Below are positions 25,901 through 34,424 of a stretch of 64,000 bases of DNA, one piece after another. Source of the DNA: Candidatus Poribacteria bacterium (GTDB taxonomy: Bacteria > Poribacteria > WGA-4E > WGA-3G). Both the position numbers and the translations under genes were made by a program. Every line of letters starts with the position of its first letter. The stretch's first letter is position 1. Location: positions 1 to 64,000 of the forward strand of contig JAJEDN010000027.1 in NCBI GenBank assembly GCA_022821495.1, read 5' to 3'. Under the pieces are notes generated by a model that did not search any database, was not told the origin of the DNA, and saw only the letters and a program-made list of their open reading frames with translations.

Positions 25901-26318
25901 TGACAACTGTTTTGTTTGTGGTATGAAAAATCCATTCGGGTTTCAGGTAAAACCTGAAATTATAGGTGGTGGCGCATCTGTTCGCATAGAATGTACGCCC
26001 GCTGAACATTTGCAAGGTTGGGCTAACATTCTACACGGCGGTATCCTCAGCACGCTGTTAGATGAAGCGATCACCTACGTCGGAATCGGGACCTTTGATC
26101 AGCCAGCGGTAACAGCACAGCTCGAAGTCCGCTTTCGTAATCCCGCGCCAACCGCTGTGAAACTCTTTGTCTGTGCCGAGCGTACTAAAGTTTCCAAAAG
26201 GTTGGTGGAAGCAAAAGCAGAGGTTACGCTCAGTGACGGCACCCTAATTGCTACCGGGACCGGTAAAGTCGTCCCTGTCGGTGAGAATTTTGCACCGAAG
26301 GTGCCGGCTCAGTTCTGA
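25884..26318 (+). CDS. PaaI-type hotdog-fold acyl-CoA thioesterase
   Basis: A 144-residue hotdog thioesterase. Family motif: WANILHGGILSTLLDEAI (HGG then Asp/Glu), with AQLEVRFRNPAP as a central strand. It probably hydrolyses acyl-CoA or a similar thioester; substrate unknown. An N-terminal CFVCG and NPFG motif is typical of the PaaI/DUF4442 group. ATG 25884 is chosen because AGGAAG lies 7 bases upstream; it overlaps the last 17 bases of valS. Confidence 0.82.
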   Translation: MAIENNDNCFVCGMKNPFGFQVKPEIIGGGASVRIECTPAEHLQGWANILHGGILSTLLDEAITYVGIGTFDQPAVTAQLEVRFRNPAPTAVKLFVCAERTKVSKRLVEAKAEVTLSDGTLIATGTGKVVPVGENFAPKVPAQF

Positions 26319-26430
26319 TAAACAATCACAAACGTAGTCCCGTAATGAAATAGAGGGACGGCATTTGTCCGAAAACTTTAGAGACATCAAAGCCCTTGAC
26401 ACACCGCAAGGTAATTTAAAAATATTCTGG
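26319..26430 (+). repeat. tandem 112-bp duplication, copy 1 (5' end of nadB)
   Basis: Copy 1 (26319-26430) is followed immediately by copy 2 (26431-26542), which contains the nadB ribosome site and first codons. The copies agree at nearly every position up to the last 15-20 bases. Copy 1 has an A for G change that turns the ATG into ATA, but keeps the GAGGGA-N7-TTG start signal. Confidence 0.9.
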
Positions 26431-26433
26431 TAA
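26365..26433 (+). CDS. possible 22-residue leader peptide copied from NadB N-terminus
   Basis: Starting at TTG 26365 with GAGGGA at the right spacing, the frame reads 22 codons matching NadB residues 1-18 with one Lys-Ala for Lys-Thr difference, then diverges and stops at TAA 26431-26433. It ends 43 bases before the nadB TTG start, so it could act as an upstream ORF controlling nadB translation. It may equally be an untranslated relic of the duplication. Confidence 0.4.
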   Translation: MSENFRDIKALDTPQGNLKIFW

Positions 26434-26476
26434 ACAATCACAAACGTAGTCCCGTAATGAAATGGAGGGACGGCAT

Positions 26477-28162
26477 TTGTCCGAAAACTTTAGAGACATC
26501 AAAACCCTTGACACACCGCAAGGTAATTTAAATTTAAGTTGGGACACCGATGTGCTTATCATTGGGAGTGGTGCTGCTGGATTACGCGCTGCCCTCGCTG
26601 CGAGTGAGCACGCGAATGTAACGTTAATTACCAAAACCACACTGACAGAAAGCAACACACATTATGCCCAAGGTGGGATCGCTGTTGCTATGAACCTTGA
26701 TGATACGATCGCCTTGCATATAAAAGATACCACTGCTGCAGGGGCGGGACTTTGTGATGCGGATGCTGTTGAGATGATGGTATCTGAAGGCATCCCACGC
26801 GTTGGGGAACTGTTAGATTGGGGCGCGAACTTCGACTGGGAAGGAACGCTGCCACGCTTTACACAAGAAGCCGCCCATAGCCGCCGTCGGATTGTGCATA
26901 AAGGCGACGCGACCGGACGTGAAACAACCGATGTTCTCATTCAGCGCGTACTCAATACGGAACGTATCCACGTTCTGCAAAACACATTCGCGATTGATCT
27001 ACTAACGGACGAGGATGTTCCGGAAAAACCGGAAGAGGGGGGCACCTGCTACGGTGTCACAGCAATTGTAGAGGAACAGGTCGTCTGTATTCGTGCCAAA
27101 GCCACAATCCTCGCAACTGGCGGACTTGGGCGTCTCTATCCGTGTACCTCTAATCCTAAAGTAGCTACGGGTGATGGATTCGCTGCAGCATGGCGTGCCG
27201 GATGCGAAATGATAGATATGGAATTCGTCCAATTCCATCCAACAACACTTTTCTTAGATGGGGCACCCAACTTCTTGATCTCCGAAGCAGTTCGTGGTGA
27301 AGGCGGTAGACTCTTGAACATCCGCGGCGAACGGTTTATGGGGAAATACCACGAGAAAGGCGAACTCGCGCCCCGCGATGTTGTTAGCCGTGCGATTCAA
27401 ATCGAGATGGATTTGACAGGGTTCCCTTGCGTCTATCTTGATATTACGCATAAACCCAAAGAATTTATCCTTGAGCGATTTCCGACCATCTCTGATACCA
27501 CAAAACGCTATGGATTAGATATCAACGTTGACTTAATCCCTGTCCGTCCTGGGGCACACTTTATGATGGGCGGGATCCGGACGAATACCGATACACAAAC
27601 AAATCTCAACGGGCTTTATGCCTGTGGAGAAGTGGCGTGTACGGGTGTTCACGGTGCCAATCGTTTGGCAAGCAACTCGCTTCTGGAATGCCTCGTTTAT
27701 GGTGCTCGTGCTGGCACAAATGCCACAGTGTTTGCCAGATCCCAACCTGACCATCCACCAGACATACCACTTCCGAGCAACGTAGGGGCATCTCTTGCAC
27801 CGATCGCTGACGCAGCGGCGGAAACGCATACAGAAGCCACGAAAAATGCGGTACAAGAGGCACTCTGGGAAAATGTTAGCATTGAACGAAATGGCGAGGG
27901 CTTGCAAAAAACCCTCGCCGAATTACAAGACTTAGCAACAGATTTAGGAGACGTACTAACAAGTCCCGTGCTAAAAGATATAGCGACGATTGAAACAGTT
28001 AACATGCTCGATGTCGCCATGATGATAACCGCGTCTGCGCTGACTCGAACAGAGAGCCGTGGTGCCCATTACCGTGCCGATTTTCCGACACAAGACGATA
28101 CCGCTTGGCAGCGTCGTGTGCTCATTACGCGAAACAGTCCATTGGAAGTGATCCCCTTTTAA
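26477..28162 (+). CDS. nadB: L-aspartate oxidase
   Basis: A 561-residue flavoenzyme converting L-aspartate to iminoaspartate in de novo NAD synthesis. FAD-binding GSGAAG (30-35) follows VLII; HYAQGGIA, HSRRRIVHKGDATGRE, FVQFHPTTL, RGEGGRLLN, HFMMGGI and GVHGANRLASNSLLE are the expected succinate dehydrogenase/NadB-family signatures. The C-terminal helical domain is present. I prefer TTG 26477 as start, with GGAGGG seven bases upstream; an ATG at 26462 would overlap that ribosome site. nadA and nadC are not in the window. It lies downstream of a duplicated copy of its own 5' end. Confidence 0.93.
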   Translation: MSENFRDIKTLDTPQGNLNLSWDTDVLIIGSGAAGLRAALAASEHANVTLITKTTLTESNTHYAQGGIAVAMNLDDTIALHIKDTTAAGAGLCDADAVEMMVSEGIPRVGELLDWGANFDWEGTLPRFTQEAAHSRRRIVHKGDATGRETTDVLIQRVLNTERIHVLQNTFAIDLLTDEDVPEKPEEGGTCYGVTAIVEEQVVCIRAKATILATGGLGRLYPCTSNPKVATGDGFAAAWRAGCEMIDMEFVQFHPTTLFLDGAPNFLISEAVRGEGGRLLNIRGERFMGKYHEKGELAPRDVVSRAIQIEMDLTGFPCVYLDITHKPKEFILERFPTISDTTKRYGLDINVDLIPVRPGAHFMMGGIRTNTDTQTNLNGLYACGEVACTGVHGANRLASNSLLECLVYGARAGTNATVFARSQPDHPPDIPLPSNVGASLAPIADAAAETHTEATKNAVQEALWENVSIERNGEGLQKTLAELQDLATDLGDVLTSPVLKDIATIETVNMLDVAMMITASALTRTESRGAHYRADFPTQDDTAWQRRVLITRNSPLEVIPF

Positions 28163-28179
28163 ACGATTGGCGTTTAAAA
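28157..28179. terminator. bidirectional hairpin containing both stop codons (nadB / slt)
   Basis: TTTTAAACG-ATTGG-CGTTTAAAA is a perfect 9-bp stem with a 5-base loop. It includes the nadB stop TAA (28160-28162) and, on the other strand, the slt stop (28174-28176). T-rich arms on both sides fit a shared terminator. Confidence 0.65.
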
Positions 28180-30453
28180 ACCCTCCAACTGCTTTTGTTT
28201 TAATTCCGTTGCCGAATTCACTGCCGGAGGTTTATCGGTTTTCCGATAGATTTCGACATAATTATCGTAGCTGTTGATAACCTTCTTGATATGAAGCCGT
28301 GTCTCACGGATAGTGATCTTCTCAACAAATTCGTCAATATCCTTAATATTTTTGGTTGACACCCATCGCTCCATCCGTCCGGGACCGCCGTTGTATGCAC
28401 CAATGACGTGCATTATATTACCATCAAACCATGAATTGAGTTCGCCGATATACTTCGTTCCCAGCCTAATGTTAATATTGGGCTGTTTAAGCATTGAAGT
28501 CCGGAACCGTCGGATGTTGACTTTCCCTGCGAGTTCTCGTCCAGTCGCAGGCATAATCTGCATTAACCCAATCGCCCCTGCCCAACTCACTGCCTCAGCG
28601 TTATATCGGCTCTCTTCCAGAATCATAGCGGCAATCAAGAAAGTATCAACGTTATACATTTTGGCATACTTCTCAACAGTGTCGGCATAGTAGCGCGGAT
28701 AAAGTTTGTGGTGGAGTTTCTCCAAATCTGCGCGTGTGGCATTTGTAAAAGCATCGCTCTCAAGCGATTGTTCAGTTACTTCCCGCGCCTTATCGTACAT
28801 TGCGAGCCCTTCATAACAGGCAATCAGATCATAAAAACACTTTCGTTCAGAGATAGCGTTTGCGTTAATATGCTGATTTAATTGTGAGATAGCGTCTTCA
28901 TAAAGCCTAAGTTCCATCAACATCGACACTTGTGATGGGCACTCTTCGCGCACTGGTAGTTCCGCATCCTGAATGGCTTTTGGTTCCAATTCGGAGCCAG
29001 TAATCCCCAAAATCTCCTTCGCTCTTGCGGAGTAATACCAATAGCGTGCCTCTGCCACCTCTTTGTATAGTTTTTGTGCGAGCGCGGGCTTGTTTTGACG
29101 TTCCCGTATCTTCGCCATCCAGAAATGCGCGCCCATTGCATAGCGATTCCCAGGGAAGTGTTCCTTCAACCCTTTAAAAGCGTTGTAACTCTCCTCATAA
29201 CGACGTTCGTCAAAACGCTTCCAACCCGTTCGCCATGCTGCGAGATCGGCATAAGGACTTTTCGGTGCCACGTCAGTTAAGCGCGAATATGCCTCAAGGG
29301 CTAACTCCGATTTCCCTTGCTTTTCTCGGATCTGCGCAATGTTGTATAAGGCATCATCGACTAACGCATCCTCAGAATAGGTTTTCACAAAATTCTCAAG
29401 TCGGCTGACAGCCGTTTTCAGGTGCCCTTTTTGTCGATAGCATTCTGCAATCTGATAGGTCGCGCGTGTTATATATTCATTTTCTCCACCGAGTGTGATT
29501 ACACCATTAAACTTCTTAATTGCCGTGTTGGGCCACCTACGCCCCTGATAACTCCGTCCGATGAGGTAAAGCGCATGCGCACGTAAATTCAAATCCGAAG
29601 TTTTGGGGACTAATTCAAATTCTCTGACAGCGGATTGCCATTGTTTGTTGGAATAGAACACCAGGCCACAATTAATCCGGTCAGTTGGCGTCAATTTTAG
29701 GGATTTATATCCCCTGATCAACTGTTTCAACCTACCGAGTGAATCTTCAGCAACGCTATATCCGTGTTTTTCCTTAATGAGTTCGCGATAAGCGTCAAAC
29801 GCAGCAGAAACATCGCCTAACGCCTCATTACAACGTGCTAAAACGAAGGCTGCTTCTCTGGCGTATTGCGGCTTCTCGACGAGGTCTGCTACGTACGACT
29901 TCGCTGCTGCGTACGCTTTCTGCTCCAAGTGTAGCTGTGCCAAAGCCCATTTTGCTTCCGAAAGATAAAAACTCGTCGGATAGTCCCTGACGAGTTGTGT
30001 GTACCACTTTATCGCACGTGCGCTATTATCCATGCTTTCATAAAGTTGAGCAAGACGATAGACCGCACAATCTGCCAACGGATAACTTTGTGTAGCGACC
30101 CGCGCATAGTGTCCAACTGCTTTCGGGTGATTCCGTAACTTCTCATAGTTATAACCGAGAGCATGATGGATCTTAAGTTTTTCCGACGCAGGTAAATCAG
30201 TTTTCAATAAACCTTCCAGTTTTGAAACTGCGCGCCTGCGGTTACCTTTGTCAACGAGCGCAAAAGCCTCTTCCCAAGCCGCGCCGCGTGCTTCATCAGC
30301 GGAGACCAATGTTCCCGCAGCGAAGCAGCTATAAAACAACACAAGCATTACGCCCAAAAATTTGGGGATTATAATGGAATTTAATACAATGCTTGGGTTT
30401 GCTTTTTTGCGGGACTCGATTCGGTCTCTGCTAAAAAGTTTTAGATGTTTCAT
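28174..30453 (-). CDS. soluble lytic murein transglycosylase with TPR-rich N-terminus
   Basis: A 759-residue periplasmic Slt70-type enzyme that cleaves peptidoglycan glycan strands to anhydromuropeptides. A basic N-terminus and hydrophobic segment (about 26-50) act as export signal. About 500 residues of TPR-like helical repeats follow (AVGHYARV, ALYLIGRSYQ, ALYNIAQIREK). The catalytic SLT domain is at about 600-720: LEESRYNAEAVS with the catalytic Glu near 612, GLMQIMPATG, and AYNGGPGRMERW. Length matches YjbJ/Slt relatives with tol-pal-like TPRs. The ATG follows AAGAAGG. Divergent from the aldo/keto reductase. Confidence 0.92.
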   Translation of the reverse strand: MKHLKLFSRDRIESRKKANPSIVLNSIIIPKFLGVMLVLFYSCFAAGTLVSADEARGAAWEEAFALVDKGNRRRAVSKLEGLLKTDLPASEKLKIHHALGYNYEKLRNHPKAVGHYARVATQSYPLADCAVYRLAQLYESMDNSARAIKWYTQLVRDYPTSFYLSEAKWALAQLHLEQKAYAAAKSYVADLVEKPQYAREAAFVLARCNEALGDVSAAFDAYRELIKEKHGYSVAEDSLGRLKQLIRGYKSLKLTPTDRINCGLVFYSNKQWQSAVREFELVPKTSDLNLRAHALYLIGRSYQGRRWPNTAIKKFNGVITLGGENEYITRATYQIAECYRQKGHLKTAVSRLENFVKTYSEDALVDDALYNIAQIREKQGKSELALEAYSRLTDVAPKSPYADLAAWRTGWKRFDERRYEESYNAFKGLKEHFPGNRYAMGAHFWMAKIRERQNKPALAQKLYKEVAEARYWYYSARAKEILGITGSELEPKAIQDAELPVREECPSQVSMLMELRLYEDAISQLNQHINANAISERKCFYDLIACYEGLAMYDKAREVTEQSLESDAFTNATRADLEKLHHKLYPRYYADTVEKYAKMYNVDTFLIAAMILEESRYNAEAVSWAGAIGLMQIMPATGRELAGKVNIRRFRTSMLKQPNINIRLGTKYIGELNSWFDGNIMHVIGAYNGGPGRMERWVSTKNIKDIDEFVEKITIRETRLHIKKVINSYDNYVEIYRKTDKPPAVNSATELKQKQLEGF

Positions 30454-30496
30454 TTCAACCTTCTTTGCGTTCTCCTGATATTAGTTCGCATAGATA

Positions 30497-30611
30497 TATA
30501 GTAAAATATAGGATTATTCTTTAGACCAAAAGATTCATGGGATTACGAACCCTATCAGCAGTAAAGAGGGTTGGTATCCCTTAAAAAGTCTATACGCTCT
30601 ATATTTTACCA
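30497..30611. other. structured intergenic element with inverted ends and nested hairpin
   Basis: TATAGTAAAATATA (30497-30510) and TATATTTTACCA (30600-30611) are inverted. Between them GGGAT (30539-30543) pairs with ATCCC (30576-30580), and inside it AACCCT (30548-30553) pairs with AGGGTT (30567-30572). It could be a MITE or a structured RNA in the divergent slt/aldo-keto region. The rest of the 370-bp gap shows nothing clear. Confidence 0.5.
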
Positions 30612-30822
30612 TAATAGAAAGACGATGGATTTTCTATTCCTATTCCATATTGTAACGTTTATTACCAGCGAAAAGCAACAAAAAAGTGAGCAATGATGGC
30701 AGGATTCACGAACGACAGAAATCACTTGCCAAATTTCGGGCTATTATGTTACACTTAATTTACACTTAACTGACCGCAGAATTTAGATTGAAAGTGCATC
30801 TCAAGAAGTAAGGAGAAACCTA

Positions 30823-31596
30823 ATGGAAATTGTAGCGCTTGGGAATACAGGTTTAAATGTTTCACGGCTTTCGATAGGCACCGGATCCAACGGTTGGAAT
30901 GGTCGTTCAAACCAAACAGATTTAGGGTTTGAAGCATTCCGAGACCTACTGCTGTTTTCTTATGAGAAAGGTGTGACGTTTTGGGATTCCGCCGATCAGT
31001 ACGGAAGTCACCCACATGTCAAAGCAGCACTCGAGGATCTACCGCGAGAAAGTGTCACTATTACCACAAAGACAACATCCCGCACGCGGGAGACCGTGGA
31101 AGCAGACGTGAAGCGGTTCCTCAAGGAAATCGGTTCTGATTATGTGGATATTGTGCTGCTCCACTGCCTGACACAAGTAGATTGGCCACAACGCTATCCA
31201 GACGCAATGGAGGCACTTGTCCGCTGTAAGGAGCAAGGTTTAATCCGGGCACACGGTGTGTCTTGCCACGACTACGGCGCATTCCAAACATCCGCAATGA
31301 CAGAATGGGTTGACGTTGTCTTAGCGCGAATTAATCACGCGGGTGTTAGTATGGACGCATCACCCGCGGATGTCATCCGAACGATGGAGCAGATGGCGTT
31401 TGCTGGCAAGGGTATTTACGGTATGAAAGTCTTAGGCATGGGAAAATTGGCGCAAGACGCAGAAGCACAAACCGAAGCGATCGAATTCGTGATGCGCCTT
31501 CCCTGTGTCCACGCAATGACAATCGGCATGACCTCAGAGAGTGAGGTGGAAGCGAACGTCGCTGTTGTCAACGAATTGTCGGAGAAAGGCTTATAG
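30823..31596 (+). CDS. aldo/keto reductase family oxidoreductase
   Basis: A 257-residue NADPH-type aldo/keto reductase on a short TIM barrel. The catalytic tetrad is visible: Asp55 and Tyr60 in WDSADQYG, Lys83 in TITTKT and His114 in VLLHCL. It is shorter than the usual 310-330, ending after MTIGMTSESEVEANV, without the C-terminal extension that closes over substrate. Substrate unknown. AAGGAG precedes the ATG. It is followed by gatB after a 183-bp gap with an ACGAT...ATCGT stem but no clear promoter. Confidence 0.85.
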   Translation: MEIVALGNTGLNVSRLSIGTGSNGWNGRSNQTDLGFEAFRDLLLFSYEKGVTFWDSADQYGSHPHVKAALEDLPRESVTITTKTTSRTRETVEADVKRFLKEIGSDYVDIVLLHCLTQVDWPQRYPDAMEALVRCKEQGLIRAHGVSCHDYGAFQTSAMTEWVDVVLARINHAGVSMDASPADVIRTMEQMAFAGKGIYGMKVLGMGKLAQDAEAQTEAIEFVMRLPCVHAMTIGMTSESEVEANVAVVNELSEKGL

Positions 31597-31779
31597 AAGT
31601 TCTTTATCGTTTGTAAAGGTGTCGCGAGGTGCACCTGCTTTGTCCGCTAACAGCAGGGCAGCTCGCGTTATTTAGCGATCAGACACTAACAGCTGCGTTT
31701 ACCCGCGAAACCTATAGATCATATCAAAAACAACGATCGTCTAAACAGGACAATCGTAGCAACGCATCCTATTTAAAAA

Positions 31780-33225
31780 ATGGAAAAATACGAAATCGTT
31801 ATCGGTTTAGAAATCCACGCTGAATTATGTACAGAAAGTAAACTCTTCTGCAACTGTGCTTATAGATTTGGGGCATCGGCGAACGACTGTACGTGTCCCA
31901 TCTGCTTAGGAATGCCGGGAACACTGCCAGTTGTTAATAAACGTGCTATCGAGTTTGCGGTCCGAGCAGGGTTGGCAATGGATTGTGAAATTACCGCTGC
32001 CAGTAAATTTGATCGGAAGAATTATTTTTATCCAGACCTACCGAAAAACTATCAAATCTCGCAATATGACATCCCGTTGTGTCAAAACGGGCAGGTAACG
32101 TTTGAATTTAATGGAGAATCCCGAACGGTCGCGCTCCGTAGAATCCATCTTGAAGAGGACGCGGGAAAATCCGTTCATGCCGAAGTTACAGGCGATCCGA
32201 CGCGTAGCTTCATGGACTTCAATCGTGCCGGTGTACCCCTCCTCGAAATTGTGAGTGAACCGGAACTGCACTCCCCCGAAGAAGCGATTGCCTATTGTCG
32301 TGCTGTTAAGGAAATTTTGGAATATATTGAAGTCAGCGATTGCAATATGGAAGAGGGGAGTTTGCGCTGCGAACCGAACCTCTCGCTACGTCCCAAGGGC
32401 AGTAAAGTGTTAGGCACGCGGACAGAGATCAAAAACAAGAACTCGTTTCAGGAACTCATCGATGCGATGGAGTATGAGGTGAAACGGCAAGCGCGGATTT
32501 TAGATGCCGGTGAAGAAGTCGTCCAAGAGACGCTCCTATTTGACGCAAGCACTGGCAAAACTGTAGCGATGCGAGGTAAGGAGGAGGCTGATGACTATCG
32601 TTATTTTCCTGAACCCGATCTCGTTCACGTCCAGATCAGCGATGAATCGATTAAAGAAATTCGACCGACACTCCCAGAACTTCCAGCAGCGCGTCGCAAA
32701 CGTTTTATCACGGATTACGACATCTCCGCTGAAAACGCTGAGTTCCTGACCGCTACCCGACATCTCGCCGAATTCTTTGATGAAGCCGCCAAACTCAGCA
32801 GTGAACCGACTACCTGTGCAAACTGGATTATGGGAGACCTCACTCGACTCCTCAACACAGCAGAAATTGAGATCCAAGATTCAAAGGTTACACCCGCACA
32901 CCTCAACGAACTCATCGAACTGATTGACAACGCGACCATCAGCGGCAAAATCGCCAAGTCTGTGCTTGATGATGCCTTTGAGACCGGCAAGATGCCGAAA
33001 GAGATTGTCGCCGAAAAGGGCTTGGCACAGATTACGGATACCTCAGAGATAGAAGCCATTGTCTTACAGGTTGTAGAGGAGAACCCCGGTCCCGCACAGG
33101 ATTATCGTGACGGCACCAAGAAAGCCATCGGGTTCCTCGTAGGACAGGTGATGCGCGCCACTCGCGGAAAGGCAAACCCACAACTGGTGAATCAGATTTT
33201 GACACGGGTCCTATCTATCGAATGA
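31780..33225 (+). CDS. gatB: Asp-tRNA(Asn)/Glu-tRNA(Gln) amidotransferase subunit B
   Basis: The 481-residue GatB kinase/transamidase subunit converts Glu-tRNA(Gln) and Asp-tRNA(Asn) to the amides with GatA and GatC. Signatures: YEIVIGLEIHAEL at the start, CTCPICLGMPGTLPV, KNYFYPDLPKNYQISQYD, RIHLEEDAGKS, DFNRAGVPLLEIVSEPEL and DYRYFPEPDL. Zinc-type Cys residues and the C-terminal YqeY-like tail are present. Length is standard. It implies the organism lacks a direct GlnRS or AsnRS route. gatA and gatC are absent here. The start ATG has no clear ribosome site. Confidence 0.96.
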   Translation: MEKYEIVIGLEIHAELCTESKLFCNCAYRFGASANDCTCPICLGMPGTLPVVNKRAIEFAVRAGLAMDCEITAASKFDRKNYFYPDLPKNYQISQYDIPLCQNGQVTFEFNGESRTVALRRIHLEEDAGKSVHAEVTGDPTRSFMDFNRAGVPLLEIVSEPELHSPEEAIAYCRAVKEILEYIEVSDCNMEEGSLRCEPNLSLRPKGSKVLGTRTEIKNKNSFQELIDAMEYEVKRQARILDAGEEVVQETLLFDASTGKTVAMRGKEEADDYRYFPEPDLVHVQISDESIKEIRPTLPELPAARRKRFITDYDISAENAEFLTATRHLAEFFDEAAKLSSEPTTCANWIMGDLTRLLNTAEIEIQDSKVTPAHLNELIELIDNATISGKIAKSVLDDAFETGKMPKEIVAEKGLAQITDTSEIEAIVLQVVEENPGPAQDYRDGTKKAIGFLVGQVMRATRGKANPQLVNQILTRVLSIE

Positions 33226-33332
33226 GCGATGCTATTTTAAAATCTGCAGGGTGAAGTTTTCGTGTCTTTTCTGATTGCATTTTAGGGGAACCCTGCTAAC
33301 GTATATTTGTAAATATAATCAATAATCAAGGC

Positions 33333-34424
33333 ATGACGACAGGACAGATTATCCTCACATCCGTAACAAAGCAGTTCGGCAACACGGTCGCAGTTGATGA
33401 CGTGTCATTACAGGTAGAGGGTGGCGAGTTCTTTTCGCTGCTCGGACCGAGCGGGTGTGGAAAAACGACAACGCTGCGTATCATCGGTGGGTTTGTGTAT
33501 CCCACCGCTGGGGATGTCCACATCAACGGTGAATTGATGGCAGAAACGCCACCTTATCGCCGTCCAGTCAACACCGTCTTCCAAAACTACGCCTTATTCC
33601 CACATAAAACAGTTGCACAGAATATAGCGTTCGGGCTGCAGATGAAGAAGGCATCGAAAGCAGAAATCTCAGATGCGGTTGAACGTTCACTGGATTTAAT
33701 TCAGCTGCCCGGATACGGGGATCGAAAACCGGACGAACTCTCCGGTGGCGAAAGACAACGTGTAGCACTCGCGCGGGCGTTGATCAACGAACCCACCATC
33801 TTGTTGTTAGATGAACCCCTCTCCGCACTCGATCTGAAACTCCGAAAACAGATGCAATTAGAACTCAAAGCGTTGCAACGCAAGGTCGGCATTACATTTG
33901 TCTATGTTACGCACGACCAAGGCGAGGCGTTGGCACTATCAGATCGGATTGCGGTGATGAACGAGGGGAAAATCCTTCAAGTCGGAACGCCATCGGAAAT
34001 CTACGATTCGCCGCAGAACCGTTTCGTCGCCGACTTTATCGGCACCTCCAATTTTCTTGAAGGCACACTTATCAGCGAGAATGAAATCACGCTGACAACG
34101 GAACCCTCGCTCAAGATCATCTGCACGCCAAACAGCGAGGTGCCACCGAAGACACCCGTCACTATCGCGATTCGTCCAGAACGTTTCGTCTTACAAACGA
34201 CACCGGATCCTGATATCCCTAATGTCTTACGCGGCGTGATCCAGGACGAAAGTTACCTCGGCACGACGCTGCAATACACCGTACAGACCGACTACCCGAC
34301 ACCACTCATCGCCCACCAACAGAACACAGGTACACGCGAAACATATCGCTTTCAACGCGGCGACACAGTCTATCTGCAGTGGACACCTAAAAATGCGATT
34401 GTCGTAAAAAGTGATGAAGACTAA
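33333..34424 (+). CDS. PotA-like ABC importer ATP-binding protein, without permease neighbours
   Basis: A 363-residue importer ATPase with Walker A GPSGCGKTT (38-46), signature LSGGERQR (about 136), Walker B LLLDEPLSALD and switch His in VTHDQGEA. The last 120 residues form a TOBE-type domain (GTSNFLEGTL, IAIRPERFVL), as in PotA, which imports spermidine/putrescine, or in Fe3+ and sulfate importers. Start and length fit PotA. No permease or binding protein gene is adjacent; downstream is a convergent oxidoreductase sharing the CTAA stop overlap. The specific ligand is inference. Confidence 0.85.
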   Translation: MTTGQIILTSVTKQFGNTVAVDDVSLQVEGGEFFSLLGPSGCGKTTTLRIIGGFVYPTAGDVHINGELMAETPPYRRPVNTVFQNYALFPHKTVAQNIAFGLQMKKASKAEISDAVERSLDLIQLPGYGDRKPDELSGGERQRVALARALINEPTILLLDEPLSALDLKLRKQMQLELKALQRKVGITFVYVTHDQGEALALSDRIAVMNEGKILQVGTPSEIYDSPQNRFVADFIGTSNFLEGTLISENEITLTTEPSLKIICTPNSEVPPKTPVTIAIRPERFVLQTTPDPDIPNVLRGVIQDESYLGTTLQYTVQTDYPTPLIAHQQNTGTRETYRFQRGDTVYLQWTPKNAIVVKSDED

